A stretch of 64,000 nt of DNA from Candidatus Thorarchaeota archaeon (GTDB taxonomy: Archaea; Asgardarchaeota; Thorarchaeia; Thorarchaeales; Thorarchaeaceae), in NCBI GenBank assembly GCA_011365025.1, contig RDOF01000005.1, forward strand, positions 72,882 to 136,881, written 5' to 3'. The position numbers and the translations under genes were made by a program. This document shows positions 18,601 to 26,850 of this stretch, in pieces; the first letter of the stretch is position 1, and every line of letters begins with the position of its first letter. The notes beneath the pieces are model-generated. The model made no database searches, was not told where the DNA came from, and saw nothing but the letters and a program-made list of their open reading frames with translations.

Positions 18601-21600
18601 ATCGATGTTAACAGAGGCACCAACATTTACATGGTCGTCAACCACAGCGTAGCTGCTGACCAATACGCGATCCCAAATAACAGTCTGAGTTTGAGCGTTC
18701 TGATTTACTAGTGTTATATTGTGTGCATTTCCACTGCAACTGACAAAGTCGTAGATAACGCTCAACACAGTACTTCGAGATTCACTGATTCGCCAGAGTC
18801 CTGAACCTTGATAGGTCGCTGACAATGAATTGATGAGGACGGATCCACCTACAACATAGGAATCGTCAAACTCAAACTCGAGCAGAACATCGATATCTAC
18901 TGAATCAGTAACGTTGACTCGGTTATCGGCAACTGAGTAGTAGCGGACAACAATGAGATCCCAAATGATGGTTGCATTTGATGCCGTCTGACTCCACCCT
19001 GTCAAACCATAGCCAGACTCTGAAGCGGAGAGGACTGAATATCCAACGCTTGAAACAAACATGACTGATTCTGAGAAATACCATCGACCGTTTGTTGCAT
19101 CCCAGAGGAGGGATTTGGAACCATTCAGTGAACTCGTCAGACCAGTTGTAATCTCAACATTGTCATAATCATAGCGCGCATTCCACCAGACAGTTCCAGT
19201 GTCATTCACATTGATGCGGCCGTCCTCTGCCCCTGATAGGTAGAATTCAATCTGGTCCGTGATGAAAGTATCAGTGGCACTTGCCGTGTAGAAGAGATCA
19301 GACCCTCCTGAGCCAGCTCCATCAACCACTATCTTTACTGTGTAGGTATTCAAACGTACTGAAGCAGATGAAGCAATGCCAGAAATGGAGAACGCACCAA
19401 TCCCATTGACATCACCAGACCAAGTGCTGGACTCATCATGGAGCACCCATATGTCGGTTTCATTTGCCAAAGGATTGAGGAGTGAGCCATAGTAGACTAC
19501 GGTTCCAGTCATTACAAGATCATTTGTATTGATATCACCACGATTATCGGACAAGTAAGGCGAAACTGAGTAGGCGAGGCGGGTTTCCACATCCCAATTG
19601 GATTCGTACCAATTCTCATCTGACTCAGCATCTTCATCGATAACGTACTGTCGGATATCGACGTTGGAGAGGGCAGCGTGGTCCCACTCGATTTTGATTA
19701 CCCATATTATGTCGATATCATTCCCGTTCTTGACATAGGAAGACCAGGCTGCAAGAGTAATATTGTCAGCCCCAAACTGTACCGAGAATGCATTCGTGTC
19801 TTCAGTGAACCGAACCCGCCAAACCTCTATTGAACGAGTATTGTCCCACAAGCTTAGCTCAATGTAAACAATGTTAGCATAGCCCTGAGCATCTGAAACA
19901 TTGGAGGTGATTACATAGTACCTGAGCCTGGCGTACATGAAGTCCGTATTATCAGGATTTGTTAGAGTAGGAGGTGCGTCATTCACAGGTGCCGCAGTTC
20001 CACCCCCCCAAGTCACAGTTTCGGTGTTTGTTGTGAACTCTGTAATTCCATAGGTGGATTCACTGACCACAAGGGATGTTGTGTAATTGTAAGTGACGGC
20101 AATATTGCTCTCAATGAAGGATGTGATGTTTGCATTGGTAAAGGTGTTCCAGTATGTCGCATTTCTTGCTATCCTGATTGTGTAGGTTGCGCATTCGACT
20201 GAATCATATTGAAATGTTACAGTCACGGTGAAGTTTACTTGGACAGAGTTTTCGACACTGTCCATATCAGCAACGATATTGATACTTAGCTGGTCCCATA
20301 TCACAAGTTGGCTCTGACCATTTTGATTGACGTTCGTTATTCCAGGAGTATTTCCTGAGCAAGCAACACTATCGAAGGTTACTCCTTGAACAGAACTCCT
20401 TGACTGGGTGATTCTCCAGACTCCCGAACCAATGTCTGATGCAACTACACCGTTAATCGTCACTGAGCCATCGGTGACCGCTGAGTCATCATATTCGTAT
20501 TCGATCGTTACATCGATGTTCACGCTGTCATCAAGGTTAACGCGGTTGTCAGCAACGCTGTAGCCTCGAACTGCTATCTGATCCCAAATTACACTCACAC
20601 TTTGGGAGTTAAGGTTCAGGGCAGAGATACCATAAGTCGATTCGAGTGAGGAATTGACATAAAACATCCAGATTCCAACTGTTGGCTTCTGTCTGTTTAA
20701 TTCGAACCTTGCGTCAACCGCATCCCAGGTCATTGCAGCTCCATTCAACGTGACGGAATCGCCAGCACCCAACAGGGTACCATCATACTCCAATCGAAGT
20801 GTGACTCGAATCTCACAGAAAGTACCTACATCTATTCGTGTATCGTCTGTTTGTGTCGTTAATACTTGGATTCTATCCCAAACTATGGTCTGTGCCTGAC
20901 TATTCTGATTGACGTCAGTTATTCCATGTTCATTATCTGATACAACTACCGAATTATAGATTTCAGCGCTGACTGAACCACTCACTCTATTCGTGGACCA
21001 CTTCCCAAGAGAACCAGTGTAAGTGAAGGAAACAAAGTTGACTGTAACAAACCCATCTACTACGTCAGAATTATCATATTCATACTCCAACTCCACGGTA
21101 ACTGTAATTGTGTCACCCACATTGTCTCTTGGGTCAGAAACCTCATAGGTTCGTACTGTGATCTGATCCCATATGACAAGCTGGCTCTGACCATTCTGAT
21201 TCACACTTGAAATTCCTTCAGTGTTTCCAGAACAGGCCACCGTGTTGTACGTGACTCCTTGAACAGAGCTTCTGGACTGAGTGATTCTCCAAACTCCTGC
21301 CCCCTGAGGAGTGGCAGGATTTCCATTGATAGTGACAGTTCCATCAACGACGGGTGAGTCATCGTACTCGTATTCTATTGTAACGTTAATGTTCACACTA
21401 TCATCGAGATTCACCCTATTATCAGCAACTGAGTAGGACCGTACGGTTACTTGGTCCCAAATGATATCTTGTGACTGTGCGTTCTGGCTAACTTCACTGA
21501 TTCCGAATGTGTTGCCTGAACACTGAACATTATTGTACGTCACCTTTTGTACAGATGATTTGGTTTGAGAAATTCGCCAGACTCCTGCACCTTGATGGGT

Positions 21601-24600
21601 TGCCGAGATTCCATTGATAGTCACTACACCATTGGTGACTGTAGAATCATCATACTCATACTGTAATGCGACATCGATTGCCACAGCAGTATTAATTCCA
21701 ACTCGTGGATCAGCAACAGAGTATGAACGGACGACTATTTGGTCCCAGATAACCACTGCCGACTTTCCATTCTGATCCACGTTGGATATCAGGTAGGTGT
21801 TTCCAGAACACGCAACAGTGGTGTAAGTCACATTCTGGACACTGGATTTAGTGTCAGTGATACGCCATATTCCACCACCTTGAGGCGTGGCTGGGATTGA
21901 ATTGATAGTAACTGCTCCATTAAGGACTGGCGTGTCATCATATTCGTACTCAAGCAGGACATCGATGTTCACTGCGGCATTGATGTCAACTCGACTATCA
22001 ATAACGGTGTAGGAACGAACTGTGATTCTGTCCCAAACGACCTGAGCAGATTGACCATTCTGATTCACACTTGAAATTCCTTCAGAGTTTCCAGAACAAG
22101 CCACTGTGTTGTATGTGACTAGCTGAACTGCTGGTTTCGAATCTGTTATCCTCCAAACTCCAGCACCCTGAGGAGTTGCCAAGACTCCATTGATACTTAC
22201 TACACCATTAGTGACACGGGTGTCATCGTACTCATACTCGATTGTGACATCAATGTTCACATTATCATTAATGTTTGTACGCCCATCAGAAACTGAATAT
22301 GACCTTACAGTAATCTGATCCCAGATGACCAGTTGAGATTGAGAGTTCTGGTTGACATCAGTAATTCCGTGAGTGTTTCCGGAACAGACAACTGAATTAT
22401 ATATCACTCCTTGGACTGTGCTTCTCGAAGGTGAGATTTGCCAGACGCCATTCCCTTGGTGAGCCGCCAGAACAAGATTGATTGTAACCACGCCGTTAAC
22501 AACAGCGGTATTGTCATACGCATATTCCAGCGTAACATTCACGGTGACAATATCATTGAGGTTGACTCGATTATCTAGGACAGAGTAAGAGAGTACGGTT
22601 ATTTGATCCCAGATAACGGATTGCGATTTTCCATTCTGATTAACAGCAGTGATTCCATAGTTGTTGTCAGTTGTCGCCACGAAGCTGTAAGTCACGCGTT
22701 GAACCGTGGCTTTTGCATCTGTGAACCTCCAAACTCCTGAGCCCTGATGCGTAGCTAGGGTTCCGTTAACCGTAATAGTACCGGCTGTCACGGCAGCACT
22801 GTCATAGGCATAGATTAGAGTCACATCAATAGCAACAGACGTGCCCACGTCAACTCGGTCATCTAGGACAGAGTAGGATACGACCGTAATCTGGTCCCAT
22901 ATCTGATTGAGGCTCTGTCCATTCTGACTTTCTGCAGTAATGCCATGAGTACCCCCACTGTAGACTAGTGTGTTGTAGGTGTTCATCTGTACAAGGGGCT
23001 CAGTATCACTAAAGTCCCAGACCCCATTTAAGCCACTGTACGTGGCAGAAATCCCATTGATTGTGGCTGTCCCATCGACTACAAAGCTGTCATCATAGTC
23101 ATAGTAAAGAGTGACATGCAGATTGGCTGTGGCACCGACGTTGATTCTTGGGTCATCAGTGGAGTAAGACTGGACTTGTACCCTGTCGGAGATGTAATTG
23201 GCAGTTTCACTAGAGCTGAAGAGATTGCTTCCGCCAGCTCCTGAACCTTCCTCAACCGCCTTGAATGTGAAAGCATCCAGTCCCACGACATCATCTGCAT
23301 AGACGGTGGCTGAGAAGGTGCCTCCAACATCTTCGTAGTTTGTCGCCTTCCATGGACCAGAGTGAGTGCCATACTCAGCTGCACTAATCCAGACGTCGAT
23401 TTCGGAGGCGGAGGGATGCAGGGCACTTCCCAAGTAGGTGATGGTTCCTGATGCAGTCATTGAACCATCGAGGTCTCCACGATTGGCAGTTCCTGAGCCA
23501 TCGTCTAGGGTTGGACCCGTACTCATATCAAGACGAGTCTCGACATCCCAATCGACTTCAAAATACTCCTGACTCGAAGAAGGATTGCTATCGAACACCT
23601 CGCACATTGCGTCAGTGTTGCTGGCATCAGGGTGGTTCCAGTTAATGGTGATATAGAAGGTTACATTGAGCTGAGTTCCGCTCTTGGAAAAGGTTGATGA
23701 TGCACCATCCAAGACCATGTAGTCAGAGGGGTCAGACTGCTCATTGAAGACATCAGTGTCCTCGTCGAAACGAACTGTCCAATATTCAGTTAGTCGATTG
23801 TCAGAAGTGAGTGTAAGTTCCAGATAATCGATATCAGCATAGCCATCATCATCCGTGAAATAAACTGTAATCTGGTATTGTTTATACTGTCCATAGAGAT
23901 AGCTAGTGTCATCAATATTTGACACAAAGGGCTGCGCTGCACTTACTGGCACACTGTTGTTCCAAGTATGTAGTAAGGCACAGTCAATTTGCCAGGAAGA
24001 CTGCGTGGCGTCTCCGGTTTCATTGTCACCTCTAAACCGAATTGTAAACGTAGAACCAGTAAGCCACGTTCCCACACTGACATTCGTCCAAGAAGCCTCA
24101 TTGAGATCAAACAGGATATTGGTCCAGCTTGAACCAGCCCATACATCCACTCGGATTCCTTCATCATCCAGAGTACCAGAATAGATGCAAAGTTCCTCGA
24201 AGGAGTCTGCGAATTGCGCGGCCGTCCATTGAACTTCAAGGTCTAGTTCGTAGTTGTAGGTCAAGAGAGTCCAGGTGTGCAACGTGATTAAATCGACATT
24301 CCAAACATCCTGACTGGCATCAACGGATTCAGATGAGCCAAGGAAGCGGAGTGTGTATGTCGGTGAACCAAGTCCTGTTGCAGTGAAGTTCATCCAGCCC
24401 GTTGATGAGATTGTTCCTAGAGGCATCCAGCCGGAATTCCAATAGGATACGGTCAGGTTCTCTGATCCAGTGTGGGATCTTATGTAGATGCAGACTTCCT
24501 CATTGAGCTCGTCGAAGTCTGCTGAACTCCACTGATACTCGAAATTGACCTTATAGGGAGTGTTAACAAGGGAGTACGGCCACTGAATGACATTCCCAGA

Positions 24601-26187
24601 GAATAATCTCTCCTGACCATTGTCACTCTCAGTCAGTGTAATGGTATCTGCCGCAGTAAGGCGATAGTCTATGGAGCCTCTTGGGAATGCAGTCCCAGTT
24701 CCATCCATGGATACATAGAAGAACAGCGATGTCTGATTCATCTGGTCTACTGCAGTAATACTCTGTGTAAAGACTCGTTCCTCTGAACCTGATGTGGTAT
24801 CATCATACCATGAGAGGTGTTCAACCTGCATCTGTCCAATTCCGGACTGTGTGTTCTCAACTATCCAAACAACTTTCCATCGGTTTCCCAATGTGGCACT
24901 GTTTCGAATACGCAATTGCGTGTTACTGATAATCTCAATATTATCCCAGGCGTCATCAATTCCACACGCATCATTGTCTGTTCTATACTGCATAACCAAG
25001 AATGCCTTTGAATAATCGAGAAGATTGCTACCACCCTCACTTGTGATTGTAACATCAGTATAGGCTGTTGCATAGTTTGATATGTCCCATTCAGTAGAAG
25101 ACTCTGTTGTAATCTCGAGTCGCTGAACGGGTCTCCAGTTTGAACCTGTGAACTCAACCACAGCATATGACACACCATCATTGGATGACATTGTCACTCC
25201 CCTTGTGAAACGGGGAGTGTAGGGTCCAGAACCCTGCAGAGAAGCTGTGAAAAGCGCATACTGGATATCGTTTCGACTTGCCGTAGTTGCAAACTGACCA
25301 GTAATGAAGACCACGACATCACTGGAATCAGAGATAGTGGATATTGATACACCATCGCAGTAGGAAGTTGTCCCAGATGTTGTAGCTGTTCCCACATCTC
25401 TGACAACTATCTCGTTTGCTCCACCAGAGGATCCAACATATTGGATAATCTCCCAAGTGACTCGACAGTCTGCACCTGTGGCATCCCGCTCAAAAGTGAT
25501 CGCGGTGGCGATGTTATCAGGATTCTGAATCCTGACAGCCCATCTGTCATGATTCTGGTTTGCGCCTCCCGAGGTTGACCCCATTCCCATATACAGAGTG
25601 TTAGCAATCCGAATGAAACAGGTCGAACTGTCTTGCCCTGACTCAAGGGTGTAGTCGACTCCCTCAGAGATTGTCACTGTTGCCTGACTTAAACCGAATG
25701 TTGTGGTCCCGCTGATTACGACGAAGTCCTGGATTGCAACCGGACCTTCGTTTGCCTCAGTGAGAACCATGTTGTTTGAGTCCAATGTTGTTCCCTGAGC
25801 ATTGCCGAAGGTGGTTTCAGTCCCTATATCACTCACTCCGTCAACATCTGATGTGTTACTGTCGATATCATTCTCAGTGTCAGATGGCGGTTTTGCAGTG
25901 TTCTCCTCTTGGAGGGTATCAAAGCTTGAGTCGGGACTTGCCTGTTGGTTAGTGAAAGCTGAATGAGTTCCCGTATCAGGGGAAGAGTCCACATCGGAGA
26001 GATTGGAATCCACATAGTCTTCAATCCCAAGGGCAGAAGTCATGTATGTATCCAGGGGCGGGTATGCTTCCGGGTCAAAATGGAATTGCTCTATGTTATT
26101 ACTTGCTGTTGATGAAACCATGAATAGCAGAATAAAACTTAGTGCAAGCAGCACGCTTTTTCCCCGAAATGCTGTGTATGTGGACAT
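12601..26187 (-). CDS. Giant repeat-built surface protein with TM anchor and acidic cytoplasmic tail
   Basis: 4,528 residues, over a fifth of the window. ATG 26187 is preceded by gaggcgaaatt, with a TATA-like element further upstream. A signal peptide occupies about 1-29, followed by an acidic Ser/Asp linker to about 100 and a unique beta-rich N-terminal region to about 745. Then come three copies of a roughly 250-residue module A, each followed by a block of about 96-residue beta-sandwich-like repeats B (11, 10 and 5 copies). A Pro-rich PPPLPR leads into a single TM helix near 4010-4035 and RRRYY. The last roughly 490 residues are strongly acidic and helical, and by topology cytoplasmic. Each B unit opens with IWDQI(T/V)V-type residues and ends in NQNGQSQ-type residues. 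A role as envelope stalk or adhesin with inside contacts is inferred. Confidence 0.93.
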   Translation of the reverse strand: MSTYTAFRGKSVLLALSFILLFMVSSTASNNIEQFHFDPEAYPPLDTYMTSALGIEDYVDSNLSDVDSSPDTGTHSAFTNQQASPDSSFDTLQEENTAKPPSDTENDIDSNTSDVDGVSDIGTETTFGNAQGTTLDSNNMVLTEANEGPVAIQDFVVISGTTTFGLSQATVTISEGVDYTLESGQDSSTCFIRIANTLYMGMGSTSGGANQNHDRWAVRIQNPDNIATAITFERDATGADCRVTWEIIQYVGSSGGANEIVVRDVGTATTSGTTSYCDGVSISTISDSSDVVVFITGQFATTASRNDIQYALFTASLQGSGPYTPRFTRGVTMSSNDGVSYAVVEFTGSNWRPVQRLEITTESSTEWDISNYATAYTDVTITSEGGSNLLDYSKAFLVMQYRTDNDACGIDDAWDNIEIISNTQLRIRNSATLGNRWKVVWIVENTQSGIGQMQVEHLSWYDDTTSGSEERVFTQSITAVDQMNQTSLFFYVSMDGTGTAFPRGSIDYRLTAADTITLTESDNGQERLFSGNVIQWPYSLVNTPYKVNFEYQWSSADFDELNEEVCIYIRSHTGSENLTVSYWNSGWMPLGTISSTGWMNFTATGLGSPTYTLRFLGSSESVDASQDVWNVDLITLHTWTLLTYNYELDLEVQWTAAQFADSFEELCIYSGTLDDEGIRVDVWAGSSWTNILFDLNEASWTNVSVGTWLTGSTFTIRFRGDNETGDATQSSWQIDCALLHTWNNSVPVSAAQPFVSNIDDTSYLYGQYKQYQITVYFTDDDGYADIDYLELTLTSDNRLTEYWTVRFDEDTDVFNEQSDPSDYMVLDGASSTFSKSGTQLNVTFYITINWNHPDASNTDAMCEVFDSNPSSSQEYFEVDWDVETRLDMSTGPTLDDGSGTANRGDLDGSMTASGTITYLGSALHPSASEIDVWISAAEYGTHSGPWKATNYEDVGGTFSATVYADDVVGLDAFTFKAVEEGSGAGGSNLFSSSETANYISDRVQVQSYSTDDPRINVGATANLHVTLYYDYDDSFVVDGTATINGISATYSGLNGVWDFSDTEPLVQMNTYNTLVYSGGTHGITAESQNGQSLNQIWDQITVVSYSVLDDRVDVGTSVAIDVTLIYAYDSAAVTAGTITVNGTLATHQGSGVWRFTDAKATVQRVTYSFVATTDNNYGITAVNQNGKSQSVIWDQITVLSYSVLDNRVNLNDIVTVNVTLEYAYDNTAVVNGVVTINLVLAAHQGNGVWQISPSRSTVQGVIYNSVVCSGNTHGITDVNQNSQSQLVIWDQITVRSYSVSDGRTNINDNVNIDVTIEYEYDDTRVTNGVVSINGVLATPQGAGVWRITDSKPAVQLVTYNTVACSGNSEGISSVNQNGQSAQVVWDRITVRSYTVIDSRVDINAAVNIDVLLEYEYDDTPVLNGAVTINSIPATPQGGGIWRITDTKSSVQNVTYTTVACSGNTYLISNVDQNGKSAVVIWDQIVVRSYSVADPRVGINTAVAIDVALQYEYDDSTVTNGVVTINGISATHQGAGVWRISQTKSSVQKVTYNNVQCSGNTFGISEVSQNAQSQDIIWDQVTVRSYSVADNRVNLDDSVNINVTIEYEYDDSPVVDGTVTINGNPATPQGAGVWRITQSRSSVQGVTYNTVACSGNTEGISSVNQNGQSQLVIWDQITVRTYEVSDPRDNVGDTITVTVELEYEYDNSDVVDGFVTVNFVSFTYTGSLGKWSTNRVSGSVSAEIYNSVVVSDNEHGITDVNQNSQAQTIVWDRIQVLTTQTDDTRIDVGTFCEIRVTLRLEYDGTLLGAGDSVTLNGAAMTWDAVDARFELNRQKPTVGIWMFYVNSSLESTYGISALNLNSQSVSVIWDQIAVRGYSVADNRVNLDDSVNIDVTIEYEYDDSAVTDGSVTINGVVASDIGSGVWRITQSRSSVQGVTFDSVACSGNTPGITNVNQNGQSQLVIWDQLSINIVADMDSVENSVQVNFTVTVTFQYDSVECATYTIRIARNATYWNTFTNANITSFIESNIAVTYNYTTSLVVSESTYGITEFTTNTETVTWGGGTAAPVNDAPPTLTNPDNTDFMYARLRYYVITSNVSDAQGYANIVYIELSLWDNTRSIEVWRVRFTEDTNAFSVQFGADNITLAAWSSYVKNGNDIDIIWVIKIEWDHAALSNVDIRQYVIDEDAESDENWYESNWDVETRLAYSVSPYLSDNRGDINTNDLVMTGTVVYYGSLLNPLANETDIWVLHDESSTWSGDVNGIGAFSISGIASSASVRLNTYTVKIVVDGAGSGGSDLFYTASATDTFITDQIEFYLSGAEDGRINVNDTGTVWWNARYDYDNVEITTGLTSSLNGSKSLLWDATNGRWYFSESVMFVSSVGYSVLSASESGYGLTGWSQTASNATIIWDLIVVRYYSVADNRVNVTDSVDIDVLLEFEFDDSYVVGGSVLINSLSATYQGSGLWRISESRSTVLSVIYDFVSCSGNAHNITLVNQNAQTQTVIWDRVLVSSYAVVDDHVNVGASVNIDVTLVFEYDSFSVTSGTVTINGVTAAHQGGGVWRIAQTRGSAQGVTFDTVECFGNAHGISSINQNSQSQLVIWDEIVVASYSVLDDRVNVGDNVAIDVLLNYGYDGSPVIDGIASINTIPASHQGSGVWRISQTRSSVQSVNYSSVTASGNANGITSVDQNGQSIEVVWDQIIVQSYTVIDRRVNLNDLVIINVTLLYEYDGSDLDDGVVVIQSISASHIAGGIWQITVSESTVQSITYDTIVCSGNSMGISSVNTNSQQQTVIWDQITVRYYTVTDSRVNVDDSVNIDVTLQYEYDDSPVTNGVVAINEVSAIHQGAGVWRITEFRSSVQGVTFDTVACSGNAEGISSVDQNGQSQTVIWDRIIVRSYAVLDNRVNVNAAVAIDVTIEYEFDSTDVATGTVMVNGTSATYRGAGVWRITVSEPTVRANLYNSVTCSGNNHGITSVNQNGQSQLVIWDRVVVRSITASDDRDDVGSTITVLITLQYEYDDTNVTNGLVIVNSVLFSHTAVDGVWSADRFQTSVTHETYDSAVVSGNTHGISVVNQNGASQTIIWDRIRVLTTTVDDSRLSIGDMARIMVTAELEYDNHQLGFGDSLFLDNSAMTWDGANGWFYYDATQSSVGIWSYYVNASGAAESTYGISVVTTMGLSQDVIWDRLLITITPDSPSVIDFTDVSFTLSVTFDYDDSICTTYVMDVSRNGTYWKSFSNLNASFFIDNNAALTYQYTVQTVSTETAFAITAFTCNTAEVTWTTPLNFAPFNNGAPILLNPDDTDSMFSRLRYYYIRSSVVDYDGASDINYLELALLDNSRTIEIWRVRFVLATQTFSIIVGSQYISLAGSTYFELGYQLNVTWSIKIDWAHFDMVNVDTRQYVVDSLAVTDTDFFESNWDIETRLDYSSAPSLSDDHGNVNTNNLQATGSVVYYGSLVSPLANETDVWVIHDFSGTWTGDVDILGDFTIANIGSSASVRLNTYTFKIVIAGAGPVASDLFYTTSRTDTFITDRIEFYLSGVDDPRININTDGIVWWNARYQYGGVEIQSNLIAFLNGTKLLSWDAGSSRWSYQESRASSRKVGYTIAGATDSRFGITVWVLNAPDQSIIWDSLIVSITSPTDQRINLNENATGICVSAIYSYDSTPFDGTIFLNNTLFHYSTVTRQYYTASSAIGGIHGISVISSNDIVWCIWDRVEVVSIFANATYLDPGEYVILQMFLRYDFDDAPIISGNFSLSYADFYQVADGLWEANATRLAYQTVVYNTLTTCFASSYGITSFSMYGHARTVYWDRLEFYQSSAADSRIDVSSTGFSLWSVRLENAGIDITSGISALVTGPTTMTYVDGFWRASHSSDIVGDETFTILSASLGGIDFFIISASDVTIIWDRIQVLTTSASSTTPIVEEFIIISATLSYEYDGTPVTDGVVTLWDLDSQISMSYNATGGFWFANITKVVEGVYTFYIEAVSGNQFGITQLSLAGNQITVEFVPPPLPRLTPMMIAGISGGVFAIVAVIAVLARRRYYVAVPPEVKQINAILDAMEKEEKIEEIDVKTAEQSFLDLLEPGLLELGLTLDEILSFSAEADLERIQVIEPDMEMVEALEEFELPEPEEEEEEVIVREIPETESTGEFEELDIEAYTDIEAASEEALALMLEEVRRVKETSGVKVPLTKDDWVEKLPSSVKSMFFEEELRELDIPDIEQLAKLSPEEVEDLLKSIEGAQKTDAIYVEDSYVEIVNALKMKFDEIEEAEELDEVARKKRLIRILPSFVIDHFKERWLENLSIDELTELTQLTEAELKTIIDSLAAAKEAKAPLEATAAKNIDFDEELKRLDLGKAAFEDEEVEGLDEAEEEEQPTVKEIDVHEVDEKDDRSADEEVGALDLEDEIEEPTREAPEIDKIDFEGDLEWLDHGEATIEDEVAEDLHEVDEEQQPSVEETEDFKVDEKNEDSIAEDEMDELDLEDNAEDSTIEESEIEEPKAKEMRKIEEEPKDHDAEKEPPEFEDDDDLTDWYQ
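12715..13175 (-). repeat. Two-copy acidic repeat in cytoplasmic tail of giant protein
   Basis: Two tandem segments of about 75 residues each start IDFDEELKRLDLGKA and IDFEGDLEWLDHGEA. Each continues through a QPTVKE/QPSVEE stretch, a VDEK(D/N) stretch and an LDLED stretch before the next copy. They are Glu/Asp-dominated and predicted cytoplasmic. Confidence 0.75.
14180..15605 (-). repeat. Repeat block B3 (5 units of ~96 aa) in giant surface protein
   Basis: Five units open with ITDRIEF, IWDSLIV, IWDRVEV, YWDRLEF and IWDRIQV, about 285 bp apart. This is the shortest and most divergent block and sits next to the membrane anchor. Confidence 0.8.
15605..16345 (-). repeat. Module A copy 3 in giant surface protein
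   Basis: A roughly 245-residue segment opens near NPDDTDSMFSRLRYYYI and contains NYLELALLDNSRTIEIWRVR, a FFESNWDIETRLDYS stretch and VYYGSLVSPLANETDVWV. It aligns by eye with copies at 19262-20018 and 23198-23955. Confidence 0.8.
16350..19262 (-). repeat. Repeat block B2 (10 units of ~96 aa) in giant surface protein
   Basis: Ten units of about 290 bp. The last three (RDDVGSTI, then VLTTTVDD, then the divergent ITPDSPSV unit) match the last units of block B1 in order. This points to duplication of the whole A-plus-B super-unit. Confidence 0.82.
19262..20018 (-). repeat. Module A copy 2 in giant surface protein
   Basis: A roughly 250-residue segment runs from APPTLTNPDNTDFMYARL through IELSLWDNTRSIEVWRVR and VVYYGSLLNPLANETDIWV to the next block. 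It is closer to copy 3 than to copy 1. Confidence 0.8.
20018..23198 (-). repeat. Repeat block B1 (11 units of ~96 aa) in giant surface protein
   Basis: Eleven units of about 288 bp, most opening IWDQITV(R/L)SYSV and ending NQNGQSQ before the next unit. The unit before the final divergent one (IWDQIAVRGYSVADNR) has no counterpart in block B2, so it was added or lost after the super-unit duplication. Confidence 0.82.
23198..23955 (-). repeat. Module A copy 1 in giant surface protein
   Basis: A roughly 250-residue segment contains GYADIDYLELTLTSDNR, EYFEVDWDVETRLDMS and ITYLGSALHPSASEIDVWI. It is the most divergent of the three A copies. Confidence 0.78.
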
Positions 26188-26249
26188 AATTTCGCCTCGG
26201 CTGGTTCATTCGTAGGCCCGTCGATAGTATTCGGACCTTCATTTGGGAA

Positions 26250-26262
26250 CTTTATATGCATA
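26250..26262 (-). promoter_or_regulatory. TATA-like promoter element for giant surface-protein gene
   Basis: Read on the minus strand, gcatataaag lies about 65 bp upstream of the ATG at 26187. A start of transcription near 26225-26230 would leave a leader of about 40 nt carrying gaggcga as the ribosome site. Confidence 0.5.
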
Positions 26263-26322
26263 TTTTGTAGGAGGTCATCGCTAATGCAGTATGCAAAGCC
26301 ATCAAGTATTTTGGGTGATAAT

Positions 26323-26850
26323 CTAGCCAATTAGAATCAGCAAGGTATCAGGAGTAACATTCGAGCCGGGCTCTATATTGACTTCTTTCACTGTTCCATG
26401 TGAAGGAGCCCTTAGCTCATTGAACATCTTCATAGCTTCGAGAATGCATACTGTTTGACCACTTGTAACCTTATCACCCACCCTAACATGAACCTCGGTG
26501 ATTTTTCCAGGCATTGGAGGATACAATCCACCTGCAACCTTCTTTCCATTGCTTGGTCTAGATGCCGTGGACTTGGGAGTAGCCTCCTTTCTCACACGGG
26601 ACCACTCAACTTCACGCTCTTCATCGTTTATTCTCACGGTAACTCTACTTCCAGCCCGCTTCAGAATCTTGAGAGCATGGTCTGTGTAAGTATCGTTGAC
26701 GCACCAAGTATCATCTTCGCTTTCAGAAACCTTGAGCGTGAAGCTTTCATCTCCAACTCGTACTATGAGAAGACCGCCCTCATCGAGCTTCTTAATTTCG
26801 ACTCTATACACCCTGTCTTCAAACCCGACTTCATACACAGAACTCATCAT
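26323..26850 (-). CDS. Biotin carboxyl carrier protein (biotinyl-domain subunit)
   Basis: 175 residues. The C-terminal roughly 70 residues are a biotinyl domain with PMPGKI (112-117) and the biotinylation motif EAMKM, Lys141 being the acceptor. The N-terminal roughly 90 residues form a beta-rich extension (YEVGFEDRVYRVEIKKL), and a Lys/Ser/Pro linker (88-106) joins the two. It carries carboxybiotin between carboxylase or carboxyltransferase half-sites in the cytosol. Its ATGATG start overlaps the TGA stop of the PycB-like gene (ATGA), so the two are translationally coupled and surely partners. The ligase is probably the BirA at 60396-61178. No biotin carboxylase is present nearby. Confidence 0.93.
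   Translation of the reverse strand: MMSSVYEVGFEDRVYRVEIKKLDEGGLLIVRVGDESFTLKVSESEDDTWCVNDTYTDHALKILKRAGSRVTVRINDEEREVEWSRVRKEATPKSTASRPSNGKKVAGGLYPPMPGKITEVHVRVGDKVTSGQTVCILEAMKMFNELRAPSHGTVKEVNIEPGSNVTPDTLLILIG

Noticed and set aside
14180..23198. Regular 285-290 bp repeats as a possible CRISPR or satellite array
   Set aside because: They encode continuous repeated protein units inside one open frame and diverge at DNA level.
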